DNA of 13,940 nt from an uncultured bacterium (GTDB lineage Bacteria; Cyanobacteriota; Vampirovibrionia; Gastranaerophilales; Gastranaerophilaceae): assembly GCA_949299435.1 (NCBI GenBank), contig CASGAK010000109.1, forward strand, positions 1-13,940. The letters are read 5' to 3'. Positions 1 to 7,369 of this stretch are shown here, in pieces. The stretch's first letter is position 1, and each line of letters opens with the position of its first letter. Position numbers and translations under genes: made by a program. The notes under the pieces were generated by a model that did not search any database, was not told the DNA's origin, and saw only the letters and a program-made list of their open reading frames with translations.

Positions 1-277
1 ATATCCTATCGAGCTTTCACCAAATTAATATTTAAATGAATTTCATTGCATATATATCCAAAAATATTTACCTACTACATCTGTCAACATCTTACCATGC
101 AAATTAGTTTTTGTATAGTAGAAATTTATTTTTTGATACAAAAAATTATTTTATTTTTATTCTTTAAAATATCTTCAAACAAGGATTTTTATATTATTCT
201 AAATTTGAAACTTTTTATTTGATTAGATGAATTAATATAACTTCAATTCCAAAGCTATTGATATTTTTTGTATAAAT
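1..277. other. AT-rich non-coding edge
   Basis: I see no convincing gene here. The longest start-to-stop frame I noticed on the plus strand (about position 37-108) is 23 codons without a ribosome binding site, and minus-strand frames are broken by stops. The stretch lies downstream of the minus-strand methyltransferase gene. It should hold that gene's 3' end, but I find no hairpin followed by a T-run that would make a clear terminator. A small dyad (AATGA-ATT-TCATT, about 36-48) is too short to interpret. Confidence 0.5.
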
Positions 278-1345
278 TTATTTTTCCACTTTTTGCCATA
301 CCGTATATACCGTAAAATCTCCCATTGCCATTGTTTTGCATTTTGAAGATAATACAGGCTTGAATTTTCCATCTTTTTTCAAAGCCTTTAGAAGCGGTGA
401 TTTTATTCTAAGATATTCATCTGTTATGTCATCAAAATATATTTCATCATTAGGGGTATATTTATCAGCCTGATAAATATGTTCTTTCTCATCATCGCCC
501 AATACAAAAAATCCGCCGGGTAAAAGTTTTTCATAGACTTTGTCCACTACATCTTGTATAACTTCTTCTTTATTGGTTTCCAAGATTTTATCAAGCGTTT
601 TTTTGTCGTATACTCTTTCGAATGTATGATTGTTGGTTATATGGTAGAAAGCATTTCTAAAAAATACAGCTCCGACCTTTTTTTCGGGTTGAATATTTAA
701 AATATCTCTTATATCTCCTTTTTTAAATTCAAAATTTGAAAAATATTCATCTTTAACTTTAAAATATTTTTCAATAAAATCGTCTTCTTTTCTTCTTAAA
801 TCTATAAAATCTTTATCATTTATTTCAAAATTCGGAGGGGTAACTTCCTCCATCAATTCATTAAAACATCTTGCAATATTTTTATAAATTTCATTCAACG
901 GCTTTTTATCAATTAAAAATTCATCGGGTGTACCATTAAAAATTGAATGCACATTCAATTTTGCTAATTTTATAGCTTTATCGGAAGTATCATAGCAATG
1001 GATTTTATACTTGCAATTATTTTTATCATTTATCAATGAATACAATGATATGGCTTCTTCACCGTTTGAGCAGGCGAAATCCATAATATCCGTTCCATTT
1101 GGAAATTCTTGCCTTATTAGGTCAGATACATTAATTAATGTATTTAAATCTCGATAAAAAGCTGTGCCTAAATATTTATGCTCATTTTCAGAAGTCGTTT
1201 TTAAACTTGTAAAGTTAGGTGCCTGAAAATTTGATAATGTAAATTTCTTACAAAAACTGCTTTTATCATTGAAATTTGCATTTCTTTTTTGAGATTTATT
1301 TTCATGACTTGAATAACTATGAAATTTTATCGGAATTATTTTCAT
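278..1345 (-). CDS. CheR-like SAM-dependent methyltransferase with extra N-terminal tail
   Basis: The 355-residue protein carries a class I methyltransferase domain of the CheR type. Visible matches are TAFYRD (61-66, like CheR TsFFRd), DFACSNGEEA (89-98, SAM-binding motif I, like CheR AGCSTGEEP), the acidic HCYDTSD (116-122), VFFRNAFYHI (227-236, like CheR vFCRNVLIYF) and LLPGGFFVLGDDE (274-286, post-motif). The usual CheR N-terminal helical domain is absent. In its place is a tail of about 55 residues rich in Asn, Lys and Ser, and about 60 charged residues (roughly 150-210) are inserted before the FFRN motif. No chemotaxis gene is nearby, so the substrate is unknown; I would not call it a chemoreceptor methylase. 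The ATG lacks a clear Shine-Dalgarno. Coding sequence is confident, fold fairly so, role open. Confidence 0.75.
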   Translation of the reverse strand: MKIIPIKFHSYSSHENKSQKRNANFNDKSSFCKKFTLSNFQAPNFTSLKTTSENEHKYLGTAFYRDLNTLINVSDLIRQEFPNGTDIMDFACSNGEEAISLYSLINDKNNCKYKIHCYDTSDKAIKLAKLNVHSIFNGTPDEFLIDKKPLNEIYKNIARCFNELMEEVTPPNFEINDKDFIDLRRKEDDFIEKYFKVKDEYFSNFEFKKGDIRDILNIQPEKKVGAVFFRNAFYHITNNHTFERVYDKKTLDKILETNKEEVIQDVVDKVYEKLLPGGFFVLGDDEKEHIYQADKYTPNDEIYFDDITDEYLRIKSPLLKALKKDGKFKPVLSSKCKTMAMGDFTVYTVWQKVEK

Positions 1346-1384
1346 TTACGATACTGAAAACACTTGAACAGTTTTTTTTAACCT

Positions 1385-1412
1385 TTTATAAAACAAATTT
1401 ACAATTCTTCAA
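1385..1412 (-). promoter_or_regulatory. Candidate promoter of the CheR-like gene
   Basis: Read on the minus strand: a -35-like TTGAAG (1412-1407), a 16-bp spacer and a -10-like TATAAA (1390-1385), about 40 bases before the ATG. It lies within the pepA promoter in the opposite orientation. The region is AT-rich, so chance matches are possible. Confidence 0.4.
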
Positions 1413-1426
1413 AAAAGTTGTATAAT
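1398..1426 (+). promoter_or_regulatory. pepA promoter (sigma-70 type)
   Basis: TTTACA at 1398-1403, a 17-bp spacer and a perfect TATAAT at 1421-1426. Transcription would begin near 1433, giving a leader of roughly 18 bases that contains the ribosome binding site. This placement also argues against any upstream pepA start. Confidence 0.75.
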
Positions 1427-1435
1427 CAAAATGTT

Positions 1436-1443
1436 AGAAGGAG
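1436..1443 (+). promoter_or_regulatory. pepA ribosome binding site that fixes the start
   Basis: AGAAGGAG lies 7 bases before the ATG at 1451. The frame is open back to a TTG at 1418, but that codon lies in the promoter just before the -10 box, so the ATG is the real start. Confidence 0.85.
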
Positions 1444-1450
1444 AGAAATT

Positions 1451-2851
1451 ATGGAAATTAAAGTATCAGAAAAACTTTCACAAACCCCTTGTGAGGTACT
1501 TGTAATTAACAAATTTGAGGGTGAAAAAACAACAGAAGAAATTGCAAACAAATATGCAATAGAAAAAGATCATTTTGAAGGAAAATTCGGTGAGACCTAT
1601 TTAATTCATACATTAGGACAAAGTTTTGCTGATAAAATTTTAATCATAGGATTCGGTAAAAAAGAAGAATTTGATGCAAATAAAATGAGAGAGGCAGTAG
1701 CAAAAGCTGTCAAAAAATTACAGCAAATCAAAGCAAAAAATGCGACATTCGATTTTGATATCAATGCCGATTACGGGAAATCCGCAGCTATCGGAGCTTT
1801 AATAGCAGATTATGCTTTTGATAAATACAAAAGCAAAAAAGCACACAAAATTGAAAAAATTACATTTACAAAATTCAGTGAAAAAGATGTAATCGAAGGT
1901 ATTATATTTGCAAATGCTATGAAACTTACAAGGGACTTAGCAAACGAGCCTGCACAATTTGCGACACCTACAAAACTTGCAGAGACAGCTAAAAATATTG
2001 AGGGTGTAACAACACAAATTTTTGACAAAGACGAAATCGAAAGAATGGGAATGGGAGCATATTTAGCAGTAGGACAAGGAAGTGCTCAGCCTCCTAAATT
2101 TATACATATGAAATATACCGGTAAAAATGTAAAGAAAAAAATCGCACTTATCGGAAAAGGAATCTGTTTTGATTCAGGCGGACTTGATATCAAACCTGCC
2201 TCATCAATGCTTACAATGAGAGATGATATGTCTGGTGCTGCCTGTGTTTTAGGTGTAATGAGTGCTTTAAAATATCTTGAGCCTGATGCTGAAATTCATG
2301 GAATCATTGCAGCTTGTGAAAATATGCCCTCAGGCACCTCTTACAAACCCGGAGATATTTTGACAGCTAAAAACGGTAAGACGATTGAAGTTGATAACAC
2401 TGATGCAGAAGGAAGATTAACTCTTGCTGATGCTCTATGTTATGCTTGTGAGCTTGGTGTAGATGAAGTAATAGATATTGCAACTCTTACTGGTGCTTGT
2501 GTTGTAGCTTTAGGTACAGTAGCATCAGGTGTTATGGGCAACAATAAGGAAATGATTAACCGCCTAATTGAAACAGCAAAATCAAGCGGTGAAACTTACT
2601 GGGAATTACCGATGTTTGCTGAATATAAGGACAGCTTAAAATCTGAAATAGCTGATATGAAAAATACAGGCTCACGCCAAGGTGGAGCATCTATTGCTGG
2701 AATATTCCTACAAGAATTTGTAAACGGACCTAAATGGTGTCACATTGATATTGCAGGCACTGCATTTATTGAAAAACCGCAAAAAGAATTTATCTCAGGT
2801 GCTACAGGAGCCGGGGTAAGGACTCTGCTTAATTATGTAAAAAATATCTAA
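1451..2851 (+). CDS. pepA: Leucyl aminopeptidase, M17 family
   Basis: Cytosolic metallo-exopeptidase that removes N-terminal residues from peptides; family members are hexamers with two metal ions per active site. The 466-residue protein has a divergent N-terminal domain (about 1-150) and the M17 catalytic domain after it. The active site looks complete. GKGICFDSGG (235-244) gives K236 and D241, IKP gives catalytic K248, MRDDM gives D259, and NTDAEGR (316-322) gives D318, E320 and R322. The spacing of these residues equals that of E. coli PepA (5, 7, 11 and 59 residues). It is somewhat shorter than E. coli PepA (503), mainly at the N-terminus, so the DNA-binding side role of E. coli PepA should not be assumed. 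The gene is monocistronic, with its own promoter and a strong terminator. Confidence 0.95.
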   Translation: MEIKVSEKLSQTPCEVLVINKFEGEKTTEEIANKYAIEKDHFEGKFGETYLIHTLGQSFADKILIIGFGKKEEFDANKMREAVAKAVKKLQQIKAKNATFDFDINADYGKSAAIGALIADYAFDKYKSKKAHKIEKITFTKFSEKDVIEGIIFANAMKLTRDLANEPAQFATPTKLAETAKNIEGVTTQIFDKDEIERMGMGAYLAVGQGSAQPPKFIHMKYTGKNVKKKIALIGKGICFDSGGLDIKPASSMLTMRDDMSGAACVLGVMSALKYLEPDAEIHGIIAACENMPSGTSYKPGDILTAKNGKTIEVDNTDAEGRLTLADALCYACELGVDEVIDIATLTGACVVALGTVASGVMGNNKEMINRLIETAKSSGETYWELPMFAEYKDSLKSEIADMKNTGSRQGGASIAGIFLQEFVNGPKWCHIDIAGTAFIEKPQKEFISGATGAGVRTLLNYVKNI

Positions 2852-2887
2852 TTCAGATTGGTTTTCAATAATATAAAATACAAACCC

Positions 2888-2932
2888 AAAAGAACAGGTA
2901 ATAAAAACTCTTAAATTACCTGTTCTTTTTTT
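2888..2932. terminator. Intrinsic terminator between pepA and the DUF3137-type gene
   Basis: A perfect 15-bp stem (2888-2902 with 2915-2929) encloses a 12-base loop and is followed on the plus strand by a T-run to 2932. The left arm begins with four A, so on the minus strand the hairpin also ends in four U. It probably stops pepA transcription efficiently, and transcription of the convergent gene less well. Confidence 0.88.
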
Positions 2933-2946
2933 AAATTTAAAATCTG

Positions 2947-4008
2947 CTAAAGTCCGATTTTCATATTCAACTTGAAATGTTCTACAAAGTCCATTAAAGA
3001 AAGTATTTGCTCTATCATTACAGTAAAATGAGATTTTTCTGTAAGCGGTTCTCTCAAATATCCGAGTTTAAATAGATCTTCTTTTAACGAAAACGCGAAT
3101 AAAATTTTATTATCTTTCAAAGAACAATTTATATGCTTTGCTTTAAATGCCGTTTTAAGATTGTAAAACCTATCTATGAACGCAGTAGTGAGCAAATATC
3201 TTGCCTCAACCTGATCTGTCGCAAGAACATCATACTTCTCATTAAAACTTGAAAATTCAGTCTTTACCTTAGAATAATCCTTTAACTTTATCATACTTTT
3301 TATTACATTTAAAAAACCTAATAATTTAAGTAAATATGAAGAAGTACTTAAATCAGGGAACCTTGAAATAAATTGTTTACTTTTTATTATAGTATGTCCC
3401 TTAAATTTTTTATTCATATCAATAGAAATCAAACATCCGCTAAATACACTGTAAGCATATTCGTTTGTTTTAGATTCTCCGCAACAATACAAACCTAATT
3501 CTTTAATATTAATTTGGACTTGAAAAGCTTTACCTAAAAAAGTATCATCATAATCAATACCATCAACATAAACAAAAATATTACTATTATTGATCACTTT
3601 AAGATCCGAACGCATTCTGGAATCAGTCTTGTTTGATGAATCAATCTTTATATTAAATTCAGGTACAGTCGAAAAAATTGCCAATATTTTTTTTATAATA
3701 TCTTTTTTAACGTATTTGTCAAATTTTTTTGATACACTCTTAGCATTTCTTATCCCAATCGCCATCATAGCCCAAGAGCCAAACATTACTACCTCAAAAA
3801 TAATGCCCCCAAGCTCACCTATAGTACCAAGTTTCATTAACGTAAAAATATCTATCGCCCAAATTATTGGAGAAATTACAGCTATAAATACCCAAAACGA
3901 ATAAGTTTTGTATGCTTTTATCCGTTCCGGCTCTTTTGCCTGCAAAAGAGGTACCAAATCTTTTTCCCACAATTTATATAAATTATTTTTTAATGCCTCT
4001 TTATCCAT
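2947..4008 (-). CDS. Two-TM membrane protein of the DUF3137 type
   Basis: This 353-residue protein has no assigned reaction. Two hydrophobic segments (about 36-58 and 66-86) form an N-terminal hairpin in the inner membrane, followed by a soluble domain of about 260 residues. The best family clue is YDVLATDQVEARYLLTTAFIDRF (259-281). It resembles the conserved DUF3137 block (vys.DqveARYlLtp.fmerl), as do FKGHTIIKS (202-210) and the late DNKILFAFSLKEDLF (299-313). DUF3137 proteins often occur beside LemA-family genes, but none is seen here. The start is supported by GAGG 7 bases upstream and a good promoter. The gene stands alone: terminator at its 3' side, own promoter at its 5' side. Family assignment is from memory of the motif. 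Confidence 0.75.
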   Translation of the reverse strand: MDKEALKNNLYKLWEKDLVPLLQAKEPERIKAYKTYSFWVFIAVISPIIWAIDIFTLMKLGTIGELGGIIFEVVMFGSWAMMAIGIRNAKSVSKKFDKYVKKDIIKKILAIFSTVPEFNIKIDSSNKTDSRMRSDLKVINNSNIFVYVDGIDYDDTFLGKAFQVQINIKELGLYCCGESKTNEYAYSVFSGCLISIDMNKKFKGHTIIKSKQFISRFPDLSTSSYLLKLLGFLNVIKSMIKLKDYSKVKTEFSSFNEKYDVLATDQVEARYLLTTAFIDRFYNLKTAFKAKHINCSLKDNKILFAFSLKEDLFKLGYLREPLTEKSHFTVMIEQILSLMDFVEHFKLNMKIGL

Positions 4009-4015
4009 TCTAAAA

Positions 4016-4019
4016 CCTC
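4016..4019 (-). promoter_or_regulatory. Ribosome binding site of the DUF3137-type gene
   Basis: GAGG on the minus strand, 7 bases before the ATG that begins at 4008. It supports the chosen start. Confidence 0.6.
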
Positions 4020-4030
4020 GGGTTTATATC

Positions 4031-4059
4031 ATATTACAATTACTTTTACAAACAGTCAA
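4031..4059 (-). promoter_or_regulatory. Promoter of the DUF3137-type gene
   Basis: On the minus strand TTGACT (4059-4054), a 17-bp spacer and TAATAT (4036-4031) form a good sigma-70-type promoter, roughly 22 bases before the ATG. The gene is therefore probably transcribed independently of the amidase gene upstream. Confidence 0.65.
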
Positions 4060-4082
4060 GTATATCAGTTCAACAAAATTAG

Positions 4083-4101
4083 AGGCTGATTTTATAAGCC
4101 T
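4083..4101 (-). terminator. Weak candidate terminator after the amidase gene
   Basis: On the minus strand AGGCT-N9-AGCCT forms a 5-bp stem about 40 bases past the amidase stop, followed by CTAATTTTG. The stem is short and the U-run is interrupted, so read-through into the DUF3137-type gene is plausible. Confidence 0.3.
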
Positions 4102-4143
4102 TGCAAACTTCGCAATTACCTTTTTATTTGACTGCTCAAAAAA

Positions 4144-5490
4144 TTAATCTTTCAAAAATTCTTCAATACCATCAGCAATTGCTTTACCTGCCTTTTGCTG
4201 AATTTCTTTATCAATTAAATATGCATTATCAGAAGGATTAATTAAATACCCCACTTCAATCAATACACTCAGGGCGTTTGTATTTCTAACAACCGCAAGA
4301 CTGCCTTTTCTTACCAAATCATCAGCCAAAGGCAATTGAGAATCCATAGTTTTCATAATACAGTCAGCAAGAGCTTTAGATTGCGGGTAATAATAATATA
4401 TACTTGTTCCGCTGTTTTTGTTTGGATCAAAGTTGTCAGGTAGAGCATTCCCATGAATACTTATGAAAATCATTGCATCGTTTTTATTTGCTATATCAAC
4501 TCTGTCATACAATTCAACGGCATCATCACCGGTTCTTGTCATAATAACTTTGGCACCGCGAATTTTTAATTCATTAGCCAAATTTTTAGCAATCGCTAAA
4601 TTTATATCCTTTTCTTTATCCCTCAAACAGCCTAATGCACCGACTTCATCACCACCGTGACCAGCATCTACAACTATTTTTATATTTTTTAAAGGCTTTT
4701 CTTCTGATATTTTAGGGAATTTTCTTATTTTTAAAATAAAACTGTTCCCCTCATATTTCCCACTATATCCAACCAGCTTTTGCTTTAGCGGAAATGTAAA
4801 AGTAAACGTATTATCAGGCTTGTCTTCTATATTGTAAAATTTTACGACAAAAGGATACCCACCCTCTATTACATAGGGAACTTTTTTATCAAAATCTAAT
4901 TTAAAAATATAATAGTTTACATCATCAATAATTTCTCTGTGCAAAAGTTTTGCTGGCGAAATATCCTCTATAGATCTTACATCATTTATTGCAATCCAAG
5001 CATTTTGCGTACTATTTAATTTAACCTTATAAAATCCGTTTTTTTCGCCCATAACACTGACAGGCACACCAGATTGAAAGTGAGCTATTCTATTTATCCC
5101 GCCATCAACCGGAGTTGAACGAAGAGGTACATTATCCTTCACTGTCACAAAAGTTTCTGCAGACTCATACAATATTTCAGGCTTGTTTGCACCTAAAATA
5201 TTTTTTGGATTTGGACGTTTAATTTTAAATACTTGTTTTTCATCTCCAGACTCAATTACAAATTGATTTTCACCAACCTTTAAATCTACCGCATAAGCAA
5301 AACCGCCTGACTTATGGACATCAATATTTTGCCCGTTTATTTTTAAAGGTACTTTAGTATCTGCACTTCCAACAAAAAAAGTAGAATTAGAATCAATTGT
5401 AACTTCATTTTGTTTTGGATAGACAATATCAAGAGCATATGCTGATTGTGCAACCAGCATCAAAATTAATGTTAATATATAATATCTCAT
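4144..5490 (-). CDS. Secreted N-acetylmuramoyl-L-alanine amidase (Amidase_3)
   Basis: Zinc enzyme that cuts the bond between N-acetylmuramic acid and the stem peptide outside the inner membrane, typically for daughter-cell separation. Of 448 residues, 1-19 are a signal peptide (hydrophobic core, cleavage probably after AYA). Residues 20-92 look like a small Ig-like beta domain, about 112-175 an SH3-like wall-binding domain (VPLRSTP, AWIAINDV), about 180-258 an AMIN-like beta region, and 270-448 the catalytic domain. Ligand and catalytic candidates are H278 (DAGHGG), E293, H346 (SIHGN) and E412 (LIEVGYL), so the site looks intact. No inhibitory helix stands out. It is divergent from ftsI-murE, which suits a division role. 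The start is forced by an in-frame TAA five codons upstream; there is no Shine-Dalgarno. Confidence 0.92.
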   Translation of the reverse strand: MRYYILTLILMLVAQSAYALDIVYPKQNEVTIDSNSTFFVGSADTKVPLKINGQNIDVHKSGGFAYAVDLKVGENQFVIESGDEKQVFKIKRPNPKNILGANKPEILYESAETFVTVKDNVPLRSTPVDGGINRIAHFQSGVPVSVMGEKNGFYKVKLNSTQNAWIAINDVRSIEDISPAKLLHREIIDDVNYYIFKLDFDKKVPYVIEGGYPFVVKFYNIEDKPDNTFTFTFPLKQKLVGYSGKYEGNSFILKIRKFPKISEEKPLKNIKIVVDAGHGGDEVGALGCLRDKEKDINLAIAKNLANELKIRGAKVIMTRTGDDAVELYDRVDIANKNDAMIFISIHGNALPDNFDPNKNSGTSIYYYYPQSKALADCIMKTMDSQLPLADDLVRKGSLAVVRNTNALSVLIEVGYLINPSDNAYLIDKEIQQKAGKAIADGIEEFLKD

Positions 5491-5496
5491 ATCAGA

Positions 5497-5525
5497 ATTA
5501 TATTATTAAATATTTACAAATACAA
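5497..5525 (-). promoter_or_regulatory. Amidase promoter, possibly giving a leaderless mRNA
   Basis: On the minus strand TTGTAT (5525-5520), a 17-bp spacer and a perfect TATAAT (5502-5497) are followed by only six bases (TCTGAT) before the ATG. Transcription starting about 7 bases past the -10 box would begin at or next to the start codon. The absence of a Shine-Dalgarno agrees with this. Confidence 0.5.
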
Positions 5526-5582
5526 TTACATTAAAAATATTAGTAAATATTCGTTAATATTTCATGATTTTAATATTCCTTA

Positions 5583-5591
5583 TGCTAAAAT
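5583..5591 (+). promoter_or_regulatory. Extended -10 promoter of the ftsI operon
   Basis: TGCTAAAAT is an extended -10 element (TGn plus TAAAAT) about 26 bases before the GTG start. No good -35 box is seen at the right distance, as is usual when the TGn extension is present. It would drive ftsI-murE-nagA-like-ilvD. Confidence 0.45.
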
Positions 5592-5602
5592 ATAAACGGT
5601 AT

Positions 5603-5610
5603 AGGGGAAG
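5603..5610 (+). promoter_or_regulatory. ftsI ribosome binding site that supports a GTG start
   Basis: AGGGGAAG lies 6 bases before GTG at 5617. An in-frame TAA at 5611-5613 excludes any earlier start, so GTG is the first possible codon and is well placed. Confidence 0.75.
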
Positions 5611-5616
5611 TAATTC

Positions 5617-7347
5617 GTGAGAGAAAAGCAGACAGACCGGGCTAAAGAGAAGCGTTTTAACAGATTCGACAGATTATTAAGCTGCTTACACATATTTTTT
5701 GTAGGCTTTGCCGCAGCCCTTGTAATATATTTATTTTTCATAATGGTAATTGACACAGGGAAATATCGTGTCAGAGCCCAGAACCAACGAGCAGGTCGCA
5801 CATTCTCAATGCGAGGCGATATCTTTGACCGAAACGGCATTAAACTTGCTACTGATAAAGTATATTCAGATGTCTATGCACACCCTGAAAATTATGACAG
5901 CACACCTGAAGAACTAGCAAAATTACTTGCTCCTATTTTAAAAATTCCTAAAGATCAACTTGTAACTATGCTTAAAAAACCAGGTCCCGTTATCACCATA
6001 AAAAAAGACATAGACCGTAATGCAGCTAAAGAAATTGCCCAATTACACCTTAGAGAAATATCTATGGGTAAAAAAAACACTAGAGAATACCCCCAAGGCA
6101 CACTCGCTGCACATGTTTTAGGCTACTACAATTTTGATGCAGATATTGCAAATGGTGTGGAATATACAGCAAAAGATAAACTTGAAAATGTAGAGGATAT
6201 AGTTAAATTTCAAAGCACCAGAGATGGAAAAATCATCTATGATGTAACTACTGATCCTATCGCAACAACAAAAAATCCCAAAGGTGAAGATGTAACACTG
6301 ACGATAGATGCGGCGATTCAACATATATGCGAAAAAGAGCTTGAAAAAATGGTTAAAGAAAAAGAAGCTCTAAGAGGCACCGTTCTTGTAATGAATCCCA
6401 AAAACGGTGAAATTTTAGCCTATGCAATATATCCGACCTATGATCCGAACAATTACAGAAAAGCAACTCAGGAACAAATTAAAAACTGGACTTTAACAGA
6501 TGTATTTCCACCAGGATCTACTTTTAAAATAATTACTGTAGCTGCAGCAATGAGCCTAGGCAAAATTAATGAGTATTCAAAAATTTTAGATACCGGTAAA
6601 ACAAAAATTGGAAACTGGGAAATAAAAAATTACGACTATGATGTCCACCCCTACCCTGGAGAAATTTCTCTTGAATATCTTTTTGAGCATTCAAGTAACA
6701 TCGGTGCAATCAACGTGGCAAAAACAATGACACCAAAAGAATTTTACGATGTATTAAAAAATTTCGGCTTTGGCTCACGAACCGGAATTGATTTACCGGG
6801 AGAATCCTCAGGACTTCTACCGTATTGGGCACAATGGGATAAAGGAATACAAGCGACCATGTCCTACGGATATGGGACCTCCGTTACTGCTATGCAGATG
6901 ATATCAGCAGTACAAGCTCTTGCAAATAACGGAATAAGAGTAACACCTCACATAATTAAATATTCCCAAGAAGAATATGACCAAAAAATCCACTATACAC
7001 AAGTAGTTACCCCAGAAACAGCTAAGACAATAACTAAACTTCTAGCAGCAAGCGTAAACAATGGACGCTCTGTAATAAAAATGGACAACTACAATGTAGC
7101 CGCAAAAACCGGAACATCAAGAAAACCAAAAGAAAATGCTGCAGGCTATACCCCTTATATGTACACATCTACAATAGGTTATCTCCCTGCATCTGATCCG
7201 CAGATTTTAATCTATGTAATGGTAGACAGTGCTAAAGTTGGAGCAATATGGGGAAATACAGTTGCTGGACCTGTATTCAAAGAAGTTGCAACACAGACAG
7301 CAAGAATTTTAAATATTAAACCTGATAAAAAATTTATAAAAGATTAA
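5617..7347 (+). CDS. ftsI: Class B penicillin-binding protein, septal transpeptidase FtsI type
   Basis: Crosslinks peptidoglycan at the division septum. The 576-residue protein has a short cytoplasmic N-terminus with many charged residues, one TM segment (about 22-46), the pedestal dimerisation domain beginning at MRGDIFDRNG (65-74), and the transpeptidase domain from about 250. Penicilloyl-serine motifs are all present: S301-T-F-K304 (PGSTFK), S359-S-N361 and K497-T-G-T500. No PASTA domain follows. Length is typical of FtsI/PBP3, and murE directly downstream matches the order of the dcw (division and cell wall) cluster, which favours FtsI over the elongation enzyme PBP2. The usual upstream partners mraZ, rsmH and ftsL are missing; an amidase gene lies divergently instead. 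Confidence is high for the class and moderate for septal rather than lateral-wall function. Confidence 0.9.
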   Translation: MREKQTDRAKEKRFNRFDRLLSCLHIFFVGFAAALVIYLFFIMVIDTGKYRVRAQNQRAGRTFSMRGDIFDRNGIKLATDKVYSDVYAHPENYDSTPEELAKLLAPILKIPKDQLVTMLKKPGPVITIKKDIDRNAAKEIAQLHLREISMGKKNTREYPQGTLAAHVLGYYNFDADIANGVEYTAKDKLENVEDIVKFQSTRDGKIIYDVTTDPIATTKNPKGEDVTLTIDAAIQHICEKELEKMVKEKEALRGTVLVMNPKNGEILAYAIYPTYDPNNYRKATQEQIKNWTLTDVFPPGSTFKIITVAAAMSLGKINEYSKILDTGKTKIGNWEIKNYDYDVHPYPGEISLEYLFEHSSNIGAINVAKTMTPKEFYDVLKNFGFGSRTGIDLPGESSGLLPYWAQWDKGIQATMSYGYGTSVTAMQMISAVQALANNGIRVTPHIIKYSQEEYDQKIHYTQVVTPETAKTITKLLAASVNNGRSVIKMDNYNVAAKTGTSRKPKENAAGYTPYMYTSTIGYLPASDPQILIYVMVDSAKVGAIWGNTVAGPVFKEVATQTARILNIKPDKKFIKD

Positions 7348-7351
7348 TTTT

Positions 7352-7357
7352 AAGGAG
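7352..7357 (+). promoter_or_regulatory. murE ribosome binding site
   Basis: AAGGAG stands 12 bases before the ATG at 7370, longer than usual but the only good site in the gap. It is followed by an A-rich spacer. Confidence 0.6.
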
Positions 7358-7369
7358 AAATAACAAAAG

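Noticed and set aside
37..108. Short plus-strand frame of 23 codons
   Set aside because: No ribosome binding site, no recognisable sequence, and such frames are expected by chance in AT-rich DNA.
1418..1450. Upstream TTG start that would add 11 residues to PepA
   Set aside because: It lies just before the -10 box and upstream of the expected transcript start; a good ribosome site sits before the ATG at 1451.
3590..4147. Two plus-strand frames (104 and 79 codons) opposite the DUF3137-type gene and its upstream region
   Set aside because: They mirror the hydrophobic segments of a well-supported minus-strand gene or lie across its promoter, and have no family features.
5580..5840. Minus-strand frame opposite the start of ftsI
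   Set aside because: It overlaps a strongly supported gene and the ftsI promoter and shows no domain.
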